64,000 bases of DNA from Gammaproteobacteria bacterium (GCA_021648485.1 JAKISS010000006.1:1-64000); one strand, 5' to 3'. Positions 38,318-47,920 are shown, counted from the stretch's first letter. The notes: generated by a model not told the origin, from the letters alone. Translations and numbers: made by a program.

Positions 38318-38716
38318 ATGGTGTTTTCAACCGAAATTAGAGAGTGGCTTACACTGTTGCTGGCGTTTGGCATCGGTATTGGGGGGGTGGTGGGCATAAT
38401 TTTGCTCCCGGTTATGTATTTCCGATTGACTCGGAAATACGACCCCATGTTTCCCGATCATGCCAATCTTACCGATGGCATTGGAATACAGGGAGAAATC
38501 AACCGGGCCGGACGTTACATGTGGTGCATTATTCGCAGGAACTTCAGTCAGCGCAATGAGCGCATACGCAATATAACAGGAGGATATGATTTTCGTGGCA
38601 ATGCGTCTTTGTTCGATATCATTTTATGCTATTCGACGCTTTTTTTTGGTTCAGTTATGTTAATCAGCTTAATCATATTCTTCGTTCTTACAAAAATATT
38701 CGGCATCGATTTATGA
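38318..38716 (+). CDS. Small two-span membrane protein, candidate immunity protein
   Basis: A 132-residue protein with one membrane span near the N-terminus (LTLLLAFGIGIGGVVGIILLP), a basic middle (RRNFSQRNERIRNITGGYD), and a second span at the end (SLFDIILCYSTLFFGSVMLI, continuing LIIFFVL). It starts 21 bases after the putative pore-toxin gene on the same strand. Immunity proteins to pore-forming toxins are typically small polytopic inner-membrane proteins. No family is recognised, and a weak ribosome-binding site makes the start tentative. Confidence 0.55.
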   Translation: MVFSTEIREWLTLLLAFGIGIGGVVGIILLPVMYFRLTRKYDPMFPDHANLTDGIGIQGEINRAGRYMWCIIRRNFSQRNERIRNITGGYDFRGNASLFDIILCYSTLFFGSVMLISLIIFFVLTKIFGIDL

Positions 38717-38723
38717 GTGCCAA

Positions 38724-38924
38724 TCTGTCTCGTTCAGCGATGCCCTGTGCCTGAAACGATTCCTGAAAATTGCCCGGGTAAGTGCCTACGGAGCAATTAT
38801 CATTGACGCAGAATTCGTTGAACAAAAAGTACGGCAGGCTCGTGACACTGACGGGAATGTGGAGAAAGTGGCGTATGGGTCGATCATCGTTGCTGCGGGA
38901 TTAACCGGACATATTAGAAAGTAG
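38724..38924 (+). pseudogene. Duplicated 3' remnant of the putative toxin gene
   Basis: The frame ending at the TAG of 38922-38924 reads CLKRFLKIARVSAYGAIIID and continues EFVEQKVRQARDTDGNVEKV. It clearly copies residues ~230-275 of the intact gene at 37283 (LKRFLKMARVSAYGAIIIDAGLVGQKVQQARD), but ends early in GLTGHIRK, losing the Gly-rich hairpin. There is no start codon with a ribosome-binding site. Homology begins near 38745. It lies directly after the candidate immunity gene, as orphan toxin tails often do. Confidence 0.8.
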
Positions 38925-39078
38925 TGGTGGGTCAGCAATACAGGCGATTATGCTATCGCCCTGCCGTGATTTCGGATGTATTTGCATGGTCAATATTGTA
39001 CCATCGGCAAGGCTCCGGTATCGTGCCACCCTATCCATATTTCCCCGTGTCGTCACTCACAGAAGAGTCTTCAATAAA

Positions 39079-42000
39079 ATGCGTCTGAGCAAGATCAAAA
39101 TCGCCGGTTTTAAGTCTTTTGTAGACCCTACCACCATCCCCATGCCTTCCAACTTGATCGGTGTGGTGGGGCCCAACGGCTGCGGCAAGTCCAACGTAAT
39201 CGACGCGGTGCGCTGGGTGATGGGCGAATCGTCTGCCAAACATTTGCGCGGCGAGTCCATGACGGATGTCATTTTTAATGGTTCCACGGCACGTAAGCCA
39301 GTGGGGCAGGCAACGGTGGAATTGTTATTTGATAATACGGACGGCACCATTGCGGGTGAATATGCCCAGTACAATGAAATTTCCGTGCGTCGTACCGTGT
39401 CGCGTGACGGCCAGTCGCAATATTTCCTCAATGGTACCCGCTGCCGCCGCCGTGATATCACCGGCATTTTTCTGGGTACCGGGCTGGGGCCACGCAGTTA
39501 TTCCATTATCGAGCAGGGTATGATTTCACGTCTCATCGAGGCGAAGCCTGAAGACTTGCGCGTGTTTCTGGAGGAGGCTGCGGGCATTTCCAAATACAAG
39601 GAGCGGCGCAAGGAAACCGAGACACGGATTCGCCACACACGGGAAAACCTGGAACGTTTGAGTGATCTGCGTGACGAGCTGGGCAAGCAGCTTGATCGCT
39701 TGCAACGCCAGTCAAAAACGGCGGAAAAATATAAAGAATTCAAAGAGAAAGAGCGACTTCTTAAAGGGCAATTGATTGCATTGCGCTGGCGTGGAATGGA
39801 CACCCAGGCCGGTGAACGGGAAGCGCAGATTCGTGAACAGGAAATCCGCTATGAAGCCGCTGTAGCCCGGCAACGCGGCATTGAAGCCGAGGTCGAAAAA
39901 CTGCGTGACCAGCAGGTGGAATCCACCGAGGTATTTAATGAAGTACAAGGGCGCTTTTACAGTGTAGGTGGCGATATTGCCCGTATCGAGCAGTCCATTC
40001 AGCACGCCAGTGAGCGTCGTGCCGAGCAGCAGCAGGAGCTGGAAAATGCTGAACGCGGCTGGATTGAGTCCGAAACTCATCTGGCTTCTGATCGGCGCAA
40101 AATTGAAGAGTTGACCCAGACGCTGGAGATACTTCAGCCACAACTGGAAGAAACCGGTGCCCGTCAGGAGGCTTCACAGGCTGCCTTGGCCGAGGCGGAA
40201 CAGGCTATGCAGCACTGGCAGACGGCGTGGGATGAATTTACCCAGGGTTCTGCGGAACCTGCACGCAATGCCGAAGTGGAGCGTACCCGCATCCAGAGTC
40301 TGGAGCAGCAGTTTATTCAGCATGAGCAGCGCGTCAACCGTTTGCGGGAAGAGCAGCAACGGCAATCATATGGAGATTTGGAGCGGGACATTGCTGAACG
40401 TCTGGCCAAAGTCGAAGAAGGCGGTGAACAAACCAGTGAATTGCAGGCGCGTTTACAGCAACATCAACAGGCTATTCAGGACGTGCGGGAAACAACGCAT
40501 CAATTGAATGGCACACTCGATGAACAGCGCGGCCAGTTACAGTCCATGAAAGGCCGATATGCTTCGCTGGAAGCGTTGCAACAGGCTGCATTAGGCAAGA
40601 CCGAAGGCGAAGTGGCGCAGTGGTTGTCCGATAACAATCTCGATCAGGCACAACGACTGGCACAAGGGCTGAAAGTGGCCCCCGGCTGGGAACGCGCCGT
40701 GGAATGTGTGCTGGGCTTTCATCTGGAAGCTGTGTGTGTGGACGGTATGGATAGCATTTCGATGCAGCTTGCGAACCTCGAAAAAGGCAGCATGGCGTTG
40801 TTTGATGTTGCCTCCCTTGATTCAATCATGGCCAGTGAATCGCTGTTTGCCGCCACGGGTGATCTGGCCACCGCACTGAGCAGTCATGTCGAAACACCCT
40901 GGTCACTGGATGCCCTATTAGCAGGAGTGTATGCCGTGGATACACTGGCAGATGCGCTGGCATTGCGCCCGCGTCTCGCTGCGCATGAGTCAGTGATGAG
41001 TAAAGACGGCATGTGGATTGGCCCCAACTGGTTACGGCTGGCACAGGGTGTCGATGAAAAAGCGGGTGTGTTGCAACGCGAGCAGGAGCTGAAAGAACTG
41101 GCTCATGCTATTGAATCGTTGAGCGCCGACGTGGAAATTGCCGAAGCGCAACTGGGTGAAGGGCGTGAACAACTCAAAAACCTGGAAGCAGAGCGCGAAA
41201 CCGTACAGCGTGAATTGCATCAGGCCAGTCGGGCCCATGCTGAAACGCAAGCACAGCTCAGTGGTCGTCAGGCACGGCTGGAACAAATGCGCAATCGCAG
41301 TAAAAATATTGAACAGGAAATCGCTGAACTGGAAGGACACACACAACAGAATCAGGCTGACACCCAGTCTGCCCGTGAGCGTTTATCCATCTCATTGGCG
41401 CAAATGGGCAGTATCGAAGAACAACGTAATGTTTTGTCGGAACAACGTGATGTTCTGCGTGCCCGGCTGGATGAAACACGGGAATTGGCGCGCAATGACC
41501 GGGATATCGCACACGAAAGCACGCTGAAAAACCGCACCATGAGCACAGAGCTGAATGCCACAAAACAAAGTCTGGAGCGCATGGAGCATCAGCTTACCCA
41601 GGTGGGTGAACGCCGCGAAGCACTGAAGGCTGCACTGGCTGACAGCGAAGCACCGGTCGCCGGTATGAAAGAAGAACTGGAGCTGCTGCTGGAAGCCCGC
41701 ATGCAGGTTGAAGAAGAGCTGGCTGCTGCACGGCGCAAGGTGGAAGAGTTGGAACACGGTATGCGCAACCAGGATCAGCAGCGTCACCAGGTGGAGCAGT
41801 CTGCGCAGGAATTACGTGGTGCGCTGGAGCAGACCCGCATGGCCTGGCAGGAACTCAAGGTGCGCCGGCAAACGCTGGTGGAACAGCTCAGTGAAACGGA
41901 TTACACACTGGATACTCTGTTTGAATCCTTGCCGGAAGAGGCCACTGAAGAAAGCTGGACCGGGCAGGTGGAAAGTATAGCCACGCACATTCAGCGCCTG

Positions 42001-42612
42001 GGGCCGATTAACCTTGCGGCTATCGAAGAATTTCAGACCGAATCTGAGCGCAAGGAATATCTGGATGCGCAAAACAATGATCTTGAAGAAGCGCTGGACA
42101 CGCTGGAGAATGCCATTCGCAAGATTGACCGTGAAACCCGTACCCGTTTCAAAGAGACCTATGAAAAGGTTAATACCGGCTTCAAGGAATTATTCCCACG
42201 TTTGTTCGGTGGTGGTCATGCCTATCTGGAACTCACTGGCGATGATCTGCTGGATACGGGCGTTACGGTAATGGCCCGCCCGCCGGGCAAACGCAACAGC
42301 AGCATTCATCAGCTGTCCGGTGGTGAAAAGGCGCTGACCGCCGTGGCCATGGTGTTTGCTATTTTTCAGCTGAATCCGGCACCGTTCTGCATGCTTGACG
42401 AAGTGGATGCCCCACTGGATGACGCCAATGTGGGTCGATTCTGTGAAATGGTGAAAGAAATGTCTGAAAAAGTACAGTTTGTGGTGATTACTCACAATAA
42501 AATCACCATGGAAATGGCCAAACAGCTCAATGGTGTCACCATGCATGAGCCGGGTGTGTCGCGTCTGGTGTCTGTGGATGTGGATGAGGCCACGATGCTG
42601 GTAACCAGTTAA
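39079..42612 (+). CDS. smc: Chromosome segregation protein SMC
   Basis: An 1177-residue condensin subunit. The N-terminal head has LSKIKIAGFKSFVDPTTIP and Walker A VVGPNGCGKSNVIDAVRWVMGE. Long coiled coils flank a hinge around residues ~510-680. The C-terminal head has the signature HQLSGGEKALTAVAMVFAIF and Walker B FCMLDEVDAPLDDANVGRF. I start at ATG 39079; the ORF track's extra 43 residues are not part of SMC. Gammaproteobacteria with SMC often have zipA and ligA next. Here a porin gene separates smc from zipA, and ligA is not in the window. Confidence 0.97.
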   Translation: MRLSKIKIAGFKSFVDPTTIPMPSNLIGVVGPNGCGKSNVIDAVRWVMGESSAKHLRGESMTDVIFNGSTARKPVGQATVELLFDNTDGTIAGEYAQYNEISVRRTVSRDGQSQYFLNGTRCRRRDITGIFLGTGLGPRSYSIIEQGMISRLIEAKPEDLRVFLEEAAGISKYKERRKETETRIRHTRENLERLSDLRDELGKQLDRLQRQSKTAEKYKEFKEKERLLKGQLIALRWRGMDTQAGEREAQIREQEIRYEAAVARQRGIEAEVEKLRDQQVESTEVFNEVQGRFYSVGGDIARIEQSIQHASERRAEQQQELENAERGWIESETHLASDRRKIEELTQTLEILQPQLEETGARQEASQAALAEAEQAMQHWQTAWDEFTQGSAEPARNAEVERTRIQSLEQQFIQHEQRVNRLREEQQRQSYGDLERDIAERLAKVEEGGEQTSELQARLQQHQQAIQDVRETTHQLNGTLDEQRGQLQSMKGRYASLEALQQAALGKTEGEVAQWLSDNNLDQAQRLAQGLKVAPGWERAVECVLGFHLEAVCVDGMDSISMQLANLEKGSMALFDVASLDSIMASESLFAATGDLATALSSHVETPWSLDALLAGVYAVDTLADALALRPRLAAHESVMSKDGMWIGPNWLRLAQGVDEKAGVLQREQELKELAHAIESLSADVEIAEAQLGEGREQLKNLEAERETVQRELHQASRAHAETQAQLSGRQARLEQMRNRSKNIEQEIAELEGHTQQNQADTQSARERLSISLAQMGSIEEQRNVLSEQRDVLRARLDETRELARNDRDIAHESTLKNRTMSTELNATKQSLERMEHQLTQVGERREALKAALADSEAPVAGMKEELELLLEARMQVEEELAAARRKVEELEHGMRNQDQQRHQVEQSAQELRGALEQTRMAWQELKVRRQTLVEQLSETDYTLDTLFESLPEEATEESWTGQVESIATHIQRLGPINLAAIEEFQTESERKEYLDAQNNDLEEALDTLENAIRKIDRETRTRFKETYEKVNTGFKELFPRLFGGGHAYLELTGDDLLDTGVTVMARPPGKRNSSIHQLSGGEKALTAVAMVFAIFQLNPAPFCMLDEVDAPLDDANVGRFCEMVKEMSEKVQFVVITHNKITMEMAKQLNGVTMHEPGVSRLVSVDVDEATMLVTS

Positions 42613-42854
42613 AAGCAAAAGATGAAATTAGTGGTTTCGTTTTTGCGAAAGTATCATTTTTACAACAAGTCTCGTATGGCAGAATTACTCCCGTTTAGTT
42701 GTATCATTACGCTTCTCCCGGCAGAATTTGCCACCAACCCCAATGTTTCCGCTAAAAAAATAATTAAATTTTTTCATAAAAAGCTTGTATCTCCCCATGA
42801 AAGCTGCCTAAATGAGTTCATAAAAACAACATATCAATAACCAAGGAGAAGAAT

Positions 42855-43838
42855 ATGCAAATGATTAAAAAGAATATGGTCGCACTGGCTGTTGCTGGCG
42901 CGCTGATTTCCCCCCTGACAGCCATGGCGGGTGATGCAGAAGTGAGTGGTTTTATTGACGTGATTGCTAATACCGACAGAGACCCTGTTTTCACGGCTGA
43001 CGCTGAAATCGATGTTTCTAAAGCGATGGGCGCAGTCACTGTGCGTGTGGATTTTGACATGAGTCTCGCAGGCAATACCGGCTTTGGTGGTCAGGACTCT
43101 GGTCGCCTTGAGCAGGCCTTCTTTGCTTGGGAAGCCACTGACACGGTCACAATATTAGGTGGTTTGTTTAACAACCCCATCGGTCAGGAAGCGGAAGATG
43201 CACCGGATCTGAATTTCACCAGCCATAGTGCAATCTGGAATATTCTTGATAACCAAACGGCTCTCTATGGTAACAACCTGGCAGGTGTCGCAGCCGCTAT
43301 TGCAGCTGGGCCTGCTACTGTAACTTTGGCAGTGGTTGATGACCTTGGTTTTGCAACCAGCGGTACTGCTCCAGATGAAAAGGGAAAGACCTCTGTCGCT
43401 CTGGTCGTCAATGCGACACCCATGCCAGGACTGGACCTGGAGCTGGGTTATGTCACACAGGATGATCAGGAAGTTGGCGGTGTAGCAGGTACCGCAGGCG
43501 ATGTGCTTGATTTCAATGCCGCCTTCAAAACAGGCCCGGTAACACTGGGGCTGGATTATCTCACCGCTGACAATATCGTAGATAATGCGGTCAATCTGTG
43601 GGTAGGTTTCGAGGCCACTCCTGAAGTAACCATTAAAGCGCGTTACGAAACAGTAGCCTTCGAAGCGAATGGTACGGATGATTCCACCAAAACCACACTG
43701 CACGCCGCTTATTCCATCGAGGAAAACCTGCTTGTAGCGCTGGAATGGTCTGATAGTGATACCGATGCGGGTGAGGTCGGCACTTTTGGTTTCGCAGATG
43801 ACAGCGTCACCACACTGGAATTCGTTGGCACGTTCTAA
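42855..43838 (+). CDS. Outer-membrane porin-like protein
   Basis: A 327-residue exported protein with a clear signal peptide (NMVALAVAGALISPLTAMAG). The mature part consists of repeated amphipathic strands (VSGFIDVIANT, GAVTVRVDFDMSLAG, LDLELGYVTQDD, LVALEWSDSD) and a C-terminal phenylalanine (EFVGTF), the usual BAM signal. It resembles short porins of the Campylobacter/Gammaproteobacteria type with acidic loops. No specific family was recognised. AGGAG precedes the ATG. A strong terminator follows. It interrupts the usual smc-zipA neighbourhood. Confidence 0.75.
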   Translation: MQMIKKNMVALAVAGALISPLTAMAGDAEVSGFIDVIANTDRDPVFTADAEIDVSKAMGAVTVRVDFDMSLAGNTGFGGQDSGRLEQAFFAWEATDTVTILGGLFNNPIGQEAEDAPDLNFTSHSAIWNILDNQTALYGNNLAGVAAAIAAGPATVTLAVVDDLGFATSGTAPDEKGKTSVALVVNATPMPGLDLELGYVTQDDQEVGGVAGTAGDVLDFNAAFKTGPVTLGLDYLTADNIVDNAVNLWVGFEATPEVTIKARYETVAFEANGTDDSTKTTLHAAYSIEENLLVALEWSDSDTDAGEVGTFGFADDSVTTLEFVGTF

Positions 43839-43890
43839 ACCGCCAATTTTTAGTGTTTGGCGATTGTCGTAGTCAGGCAATGGCCGTAAT

Positions 43891-43930
43891 AAACCGGTAC
43901 CTGTGCGCTATGCAGGTGCCGGTTTTTTTT
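43891..43930 (+). terminator. Intrinsic terminator after the porin gene
   Basis: AAACCGGTACCTG and CAGGTGCCGGTTT pair with a single mismatch-type position around a 9-base loop, and the stem runs into eight T residues. This isolates the porin transcript from zipA. Confidence 0.92.
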
Positions 43931-44031
43931 GTGCGTGATTCCTTTATGATATGCCATACACAGAATTCAAATGGATACCGGCATGGTCAATTTTTCTCCC
44001 CTTAATAGTCTGAATAAAAAAGGACTGGCGC

Positions 44032-45033
44032 ATGGATGATCTGCGCTGGATTTTATTACTGGTGGGTGCCGTTGTGCTGGTGGCTGTCTATTTTTCCGGT
44101 CGTTTTGAGCGTGAGGATTGGGCGCGGGAGCACAGGCAGTCCCGCACAGGGCGTGATAAAACCGAGAAAAAGGCGGGCAGGAAAGACACGGTGGCCAGTC
44201 AATCAACTGTGACAGAACACAGTAAAGTCAGAAAAGAACCCGCTATGGGAATCGTTGAGCCTGAACTTATCGCCAAAAAACCAGGGCAGGATGAGCCCGG
44301 TGTTGCATCATCGGTAAATCTACCAGAAGCCAAACTCGCCGCTAAACCCCTATCGCCAACGGTGCCCCCAGAGCCCGTAACAAAAACAGATCAGGACATG
44401 GATGTTGAGCACAAAAGTGAAGCAGCCAATGTCGAATGTGAACACTTTACGATTGAAGATGAAATTACCGGAATAGACATTCCTGCGGATCTCACTATGG
44501 CGGAGGCCGAGATACGGATTGTCGACACTGTGGTGGTTGAAGAACCAGAGCAGACAGCGATGCCGCCAGGTATTGAACCGTTGGTATTGTCAGTGAGTGT
44601 GTTTGCTGAGGAAGACATGAACTTTAGCGGCCCGGAAATAAAAGAGGCGCTGGAGGCGGAAGGCTTGTTGCATGGTGCTATGCATATTTTTCATTTTCAT
44701 GCCCCGGATAAAAAGGATGTTTCTGAAAACGATGATGCCGTATTCAGTGTTGCTTCTGTGCTGGAACCCGGTTTTTTTGACCTGGAAAAACTGGATGAGA
44801 TGCAAACACCTGGCTTGATGCTGTTTTGTCAGCTGCCTGGGCCATTGTCAGGTGATGTTGCGCTGGAAATGATGCTGGATAAAGGGCGCGGCCTGGCGGT
44901 GCGTCTACATGGTTATATGTGTGACGATAAACGTAACCGGTTTACCACCCAGGCTAAAAATCATTACCTGGACCGTATTGCAGTATTCAAGCGCGAGTTG
45001 ATGCTGGCTCGCAAGAAAACGTCGGCTAATTGA
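44032..45033 (+). CDS. zipA: Cell division protein ZipA
   Basis: ZipA anchors FtsZ to the inner membrane at the division site. The 333-residue protein has an N-terminal membrane anchor (LRWILLLVGAVVLVAVYFSG), a basic then Pro/Glu-rich linker, and a C-terminal FtsZ-binding domain. That domain includes LVLSVSVFAEEDMNFSGPEI, IFHFHAPDKKD, ASVLEPGFFDLEKLDEMQTP and GLMLFCQLPGPLSGDVALEM. Length is normal. Its common partner ligA does not follow; a DUF4124 gene converges instead. Confidence 0.93.
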   Translation: MDDLRWILLLVGAVVLVAVYFSGRFEREDWAREHRQSRTGRDKTEKKAGRKDTVASQSTVTEHSKVRKEPAMGIVEPELIAKKPGQDEPGVASSVNLPEAKLAAKPLSPTVPPEPVTKTDQDMDVEHKSEAANVECEHFTIEDEITGIDIPADLTMAEAEIRIVDTVVVEEPEQTAMPPGIEPLVLSVSVFAEEDMNFSGPEIKEALEAEGLLHGAMHIFHFHAPDKKDVSENDDAVFSVASVLEPGFFDLEKLDEMQTPGLMLFCQLPGPLSGDVALEMMLDKGRGLAVRLHGYMCDDKRNRFTTQAKNHYLDRIAVFKRELMLARKKTSAN

Positions 45034-45054
45034 GTTTTTATTGCGGGCAGCAGG

Positions 45055-45681
45055 TTATTTGCAGTAAGACCTTTGTTTTTTCTTATAACGTGCCAGTGCG
45101 CGCTTGTAAATGTCACAAAGATTTTTTGAACAGTCCCTGACTTTTTCTTTATAGTCGTTCACGTAACCTGTAAACACACCACACATTTCTTCGTTACGTT
45201 CGTTTGTGGATTTCTGTTCGGTGGTTTTCTTTTTTACAGAAGTCACCTTTTCAGGCTTTTTTCCGGCAACTGCTTTTTTGACAACCGGCTTTTTAACGGG
45301 TGTTTTTTTCTTGACGGGTTTCGATTTTTCCGAGCTGGTTTTTTGAACAGGTTTCGGAGGTTGAACCGACACAGGTGTTTTTGTCGGGACTACAATTTCA
45401 GGTGTGGTAACAATGAGGGTGGGAGCAGGTTTTTTTGGAGGTATCACATGTTCCAAAATAGGCTTGGGCACTATAGGCTTGGCAATAACCGGAGGGGTTT
45501 TTGTTATTTCCGTATCGCCTTCTTTATTATTTTTTTTCGTACTTTCCGGCTCGGTAGAAGGCTTGATGCCGATACGTATTTTCCCGGATTCATCAATCCA
45601 GCGAAATGTTTCCGCATGACTTGGCTGCATTGTAAATAACAGCGTTGCAGCCAATAATACGCTAAAAAAAGTAACCTTCAT
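45055..45681 (-). CDS. Exported DUF4124-type protein with Lys/Pro-rich linker
   Basis: A 208-residue protein with a signal peptide ending SHAETF and a short N-terminal DUF4124-like segment (ETFRWIDESGKIRIG). A long Pro/Lys/Thr-rich region follows (PVKKKTPVKKPVVKKAV), then a C-terminal part with four cysteines (EEMCGVFTGY, RDCSKNLCDIYKRA, RSYCK) that could form disulfides. DUF4124 proteins are common small periplasmic proteins of unknown role. It is convergent with zipA and probably monocistronic. Confidence 0.7.
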   Translation of the reverse strand: MKVTFFSVLLAATLLFTMQPSHAETFRWIDESGKIRIGIKPSTEPESTKKNNKEGDTEITKTPPVIAKPIVPKPILEHVIPPKKPAPTLIVTTPEIVVPTKTPVSVQPPKPVQKTSSEKSKPVKKKTPVKKPVVKKAVAGKKPEKVTSVKKKTTEQKSTNERNEEMCGVFTGYVNDYKEKVRDCSKNLCDIYKRALARYKKKQRSYCK

Positions 45682-46281
45682 GTTTGTTTCCTGAGGATAT
45701 TTGTAGTTATGAAATTCTAGCAGAAGCTACAGCCATTCAGGCGAATTTTTGCTTTAATATCTCTTGACCTTAACGGTTATAATACGCCTAATTCAGGTTG
45801 GGTCGATACAGAACTTTATCTCGCAGACTTTTTCAGCTATTTGATTGCACTTGTGCTATTTTTTTCCACATAGTCATTTTTCAGGTAGCAAGTGGCCAGA
45901 TCATACTGGGCATACATATCCCTGTGTAATTATTGCTTTTTCAATTAGTTGTCAGGTTTCTGCATACAATAAAAAAGCTATCAGAAAGTGAGAGATACTC
46001 TACATGGTATTAACGGCACACCTTGATATCTCTTTAGTATTTTCTATTGATAGCTGGTTAATCTGATGGTAACTCTCACCCATAAATTCCAATAAAAATC
46101 AATGCATTGAAATATCCTGCCTTTGTCTCAAGGTTTTCTTTGCGAGGTCGCTAATTCAGCTCGGAAGTGTTTTATTGAAGATAGTCCAAAATTGATTGCA
46201 TCGTTTTATCAACGTAGTATCCAACTACTTCATTTCACTACGCAGATAATGTTTTACTACGCAGAAAATAAGGAGTCCTTC
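45682..46281. other. 600-bp intergenic region upstream of the OMP/PBP/MCP operon
   Basis: No gene is supported. The ORF-track extension of the outer-membrane gene from 46123 has no ribosome-binding site and no signal-peptide sense. A TATAAT near 45778 lies on the + strand close to TTGACC, but the hexamers are too close for a normal promoter. The long AT-rich leader suggests regulated transcription of the downstream operon. No operator was identified. Confidence 0.5.
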
Positions 46282-47364
46282 ATGAGCAGGATCAGAAAAT
46301 ACCGTATAGGACCAATGTGTTTGGTTGCCGCAAGCATGGCTTTGCCGTTAACTACGATGGCGGAAGAAATTGGTAATATTCAATGGCACGGCTATTTGAC
46401 CTCAGCGTTTATGGTGAGCTCTGACGGCAATTACTCTGGAGATGTATCTGATGCCGGTGGTGCAAAAGACACGCGCATGGGGCTGAATATCTCGACACAA
46501 GTGGATGAAAGCCTGAGCTTTGCTGCGCAAATCAAGGGCAAAGGTACCGAAGAGTTTATAATGGAGCTGGACTGGGCCTTTGCCAGCTACGATGTCAATG
46601 AAGCCATGACGTTACGCTTTGGTAAAATTAAATACCCTATTGGCATGTATAACGAATATATTGATGTGGGTTACACCTATCCCTGGATTCGCCCACCAGA
46701 AGGTTTTTACAATCAGGATACTGTTGGCCCTAACCTGACACGCATTTCCTACCAGGGCTTTGGCGTGGACTTTCAGACTTACAGCGGTGATACAGAATTG
46801 GGGTTTAACCTGTTCGGTGGTGTGATTGATGTTCCGGATGGCCATGTGAATCAGTTGGTGGGTGTCAAATTCAGCGCCAACATGGAAGATGAGATTCGTG
46901 TTGAATTATCGGCAAATACCGGTGTTATGGAAGTTGATAACAGCCAGGGCCGAGAGTTTATGATGAATGGTGAAAGACATACGACTTATACCGCTGGCGT
47001 TATTGTCGATCTCACCAACTTTATTTTTTCCTCCGAATTTGGTCAGGCCAGTATGGGGCGTAAAATTGCAGGTAACCGGCCTATGGATATGACTTCCGGC
47101 TATGTGATGATGGGTTACCGCATGGGTGAGTACATGCCACATGTGACCTGGGAACAATGGGATGTTGATGGTGGTTGGGGTCAGGAAGTTATTGGTGTTG
47201 GTTTGCGCAAGGAATTGACCACTAATTCTGCCCTCAAAATTGAAGTACGCCAGGTTACTCCGGAAACCACACCAAAACCCGCAGGTGGTTTAGGTCTGTT
47301 TTCAGATGTGCCCACTGAAAAAGATGTCACCATCGCTGGTGTCGCCATTGAAATGGTGTTCTAG
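46282..47364 (+). CDS. Outer-membrane beta-barrel protein of the chemoreceptor operon
   Basis: A 360-residue exported protein from ATG 46282 (AGGAG eight bases upstream), with a signal peptide RIGPMCLVAASMALPLTTMA. Mature strands such as IQWHGYLTSAFMVSSDGNY, MTLRFGKIKYPIGMYNEYID and GFGVDFQTYSGDTELGFNLF resemble DcaP-like or phosphate-selective porin-like barrels. It ends VAIEMVF with a terminal Phe. The gene is followed, 12 bases later, by a short periplasmic-binding-protein gene and then a chemoreceptor, suggesting uptake and sensing of one solute. Confidence 0.78.
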   Translation: MSRIRKYRIGPMCLVAASMALPLTTMAEEIGNIQWHGYLTSAFMVSSDGNYSGDVSDAGGAKDTRMGLNISTQVDESLSFAAQIKGKGTEEFIMELDWAFASYDVNEAMTLRFGKIKYPIGMYNEYIDVGYTYPWIRPPEGFYNQDTVGPNLTRISYQGFGVDFQTYSGDTELGFNLFGGVIDVPDGHVNQLVGVKFSANMEDEIRVELSANTGVMEVDNSQGREFMMNGERHTTYTAGVIVDLTNFIFSSEFGQASMGRKIAGNRPMDMTSGYVMMGYRMGEYMPHVTWEQWDVDGGWGQEVIGVGLRKELTTNSALKIEVRQVTPETTPKPAGGLGLFSDVPTEKDVTIAGVAIEMVF

Positions 47365-47376
47365 GAGATGATAACA

Positions 47377-47805
47377 ATGAAAACTATCGCATACCGATTC
47401 ACCATTCTTGTTGTATTGTGGCTGGCTTCAATGGCTGTTTATGCTGATGATGTGGTTGTTGTTGTTCATCCATCCAATCCCTTAATGGAAATTTCTGTGG
47501 ATGATGTGAAAAAAATCTATCTTGGTAAGAAGAAGTTCTTTCCAGATGGTGAAAAAGTTATCCCTGGAGATCAACCAAAAGGTACACAAAGCCGAAAATT
47601 TTTTTACGGCGGCATTATTGGCAAAAGCGAGAGAAAACTTAAATCATATTGGTCACGCCTGATTTTTACGGGTAAAGGTACGCCGCCTAAAATCATTGGC
47701 TTTGATCGTGTTGTCAAGGAGTGGGTTGCCAGTCAGCCTAAGGCCATGGGATATATCATGCGCAGTGAAGCAGATAACACCGTCAAAATACTGGACCTGA
47801 AATAA
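47377..47805 (+). CDS. Short PstS-like periplasmic substrate-binding protein
   Basis: A 142-residue exported protein starting at the ATG nine bases after AGGAG; the ATG at 47368 is too close to that site. The signal peptide ends SMAVYADD. The rest matches the compact single-lobe proteins annotated as phosphate ABC transporter substrate-binding proteins: VVVHPSNPLMEISVDDVKKI, YLGKKKFFPDG, FTGKGTPPKIIGFDRVVKEW, VASQPKAMGYIMRSEAD. It is far shorter than a true PstS (~320 residues) and no permease is present. It may present a ligand to the downstream chemoreceptor rather than to a transporter. Confidence 0.78.
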   Translation: MKTIAYRFTILVVLWLASMAVYADDVVVVVHPSNPLMEISVDDVKKIYLGKKKFFPDGEKVIPGDQPKGTQSRKFFYGGIIGKSERKLKSYWSRLIFTGKGTPPKIIGFDRVVKEWVASQPKAMGYIMRSEADNTVKILDLK

Positions 47806-47839
47806 CCCGGACAAGGTAAGCAGGGTTGCAATAAGTTTG

Positions 47840-47869
47840 ATTTTACCCGGCGTTATTGCCGGGTAAAAT
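47840..47869 (+). terminator. Perfect 12-bp hairpin before the chemoreceptor gene
   Basis: ATTTTACCCGGC and GCCGGGTAAAAT form a perfect 12-bp stem with a 6-base loop between the binding-protein and chemoreceptor genes. A weak pyrimidine-rich tail (CCAGCTTTCC) replaces the T-run. Partial termination or mRNA processing that lowers receptor expression relative to the upstream genes is likely. Confidence 0.7.
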
Positions 47870-47920
47870 CCAGCTTTCCGCAATATGTTTTATAATAATA
47901 TACGATTCGAGGTATAACCA

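Noticed and set aside
38950-39078. N-terminal extension of SMC in the ORF track
   Set aside because: The 43 residues precede the conserved MRLSKIKIAGFKSF start and have no homology to SMC.
42622-42840. 72-codon ORF after smc
   Set aside because: Low-complexity translation without a ribosome-binding site, in the leader of the porin gene.
45770-45790. TTGACC and TATAAT on the + strand
   Set aside because: The hexamers are only about 9 bases apart, too close for a sigma-70 promoter.
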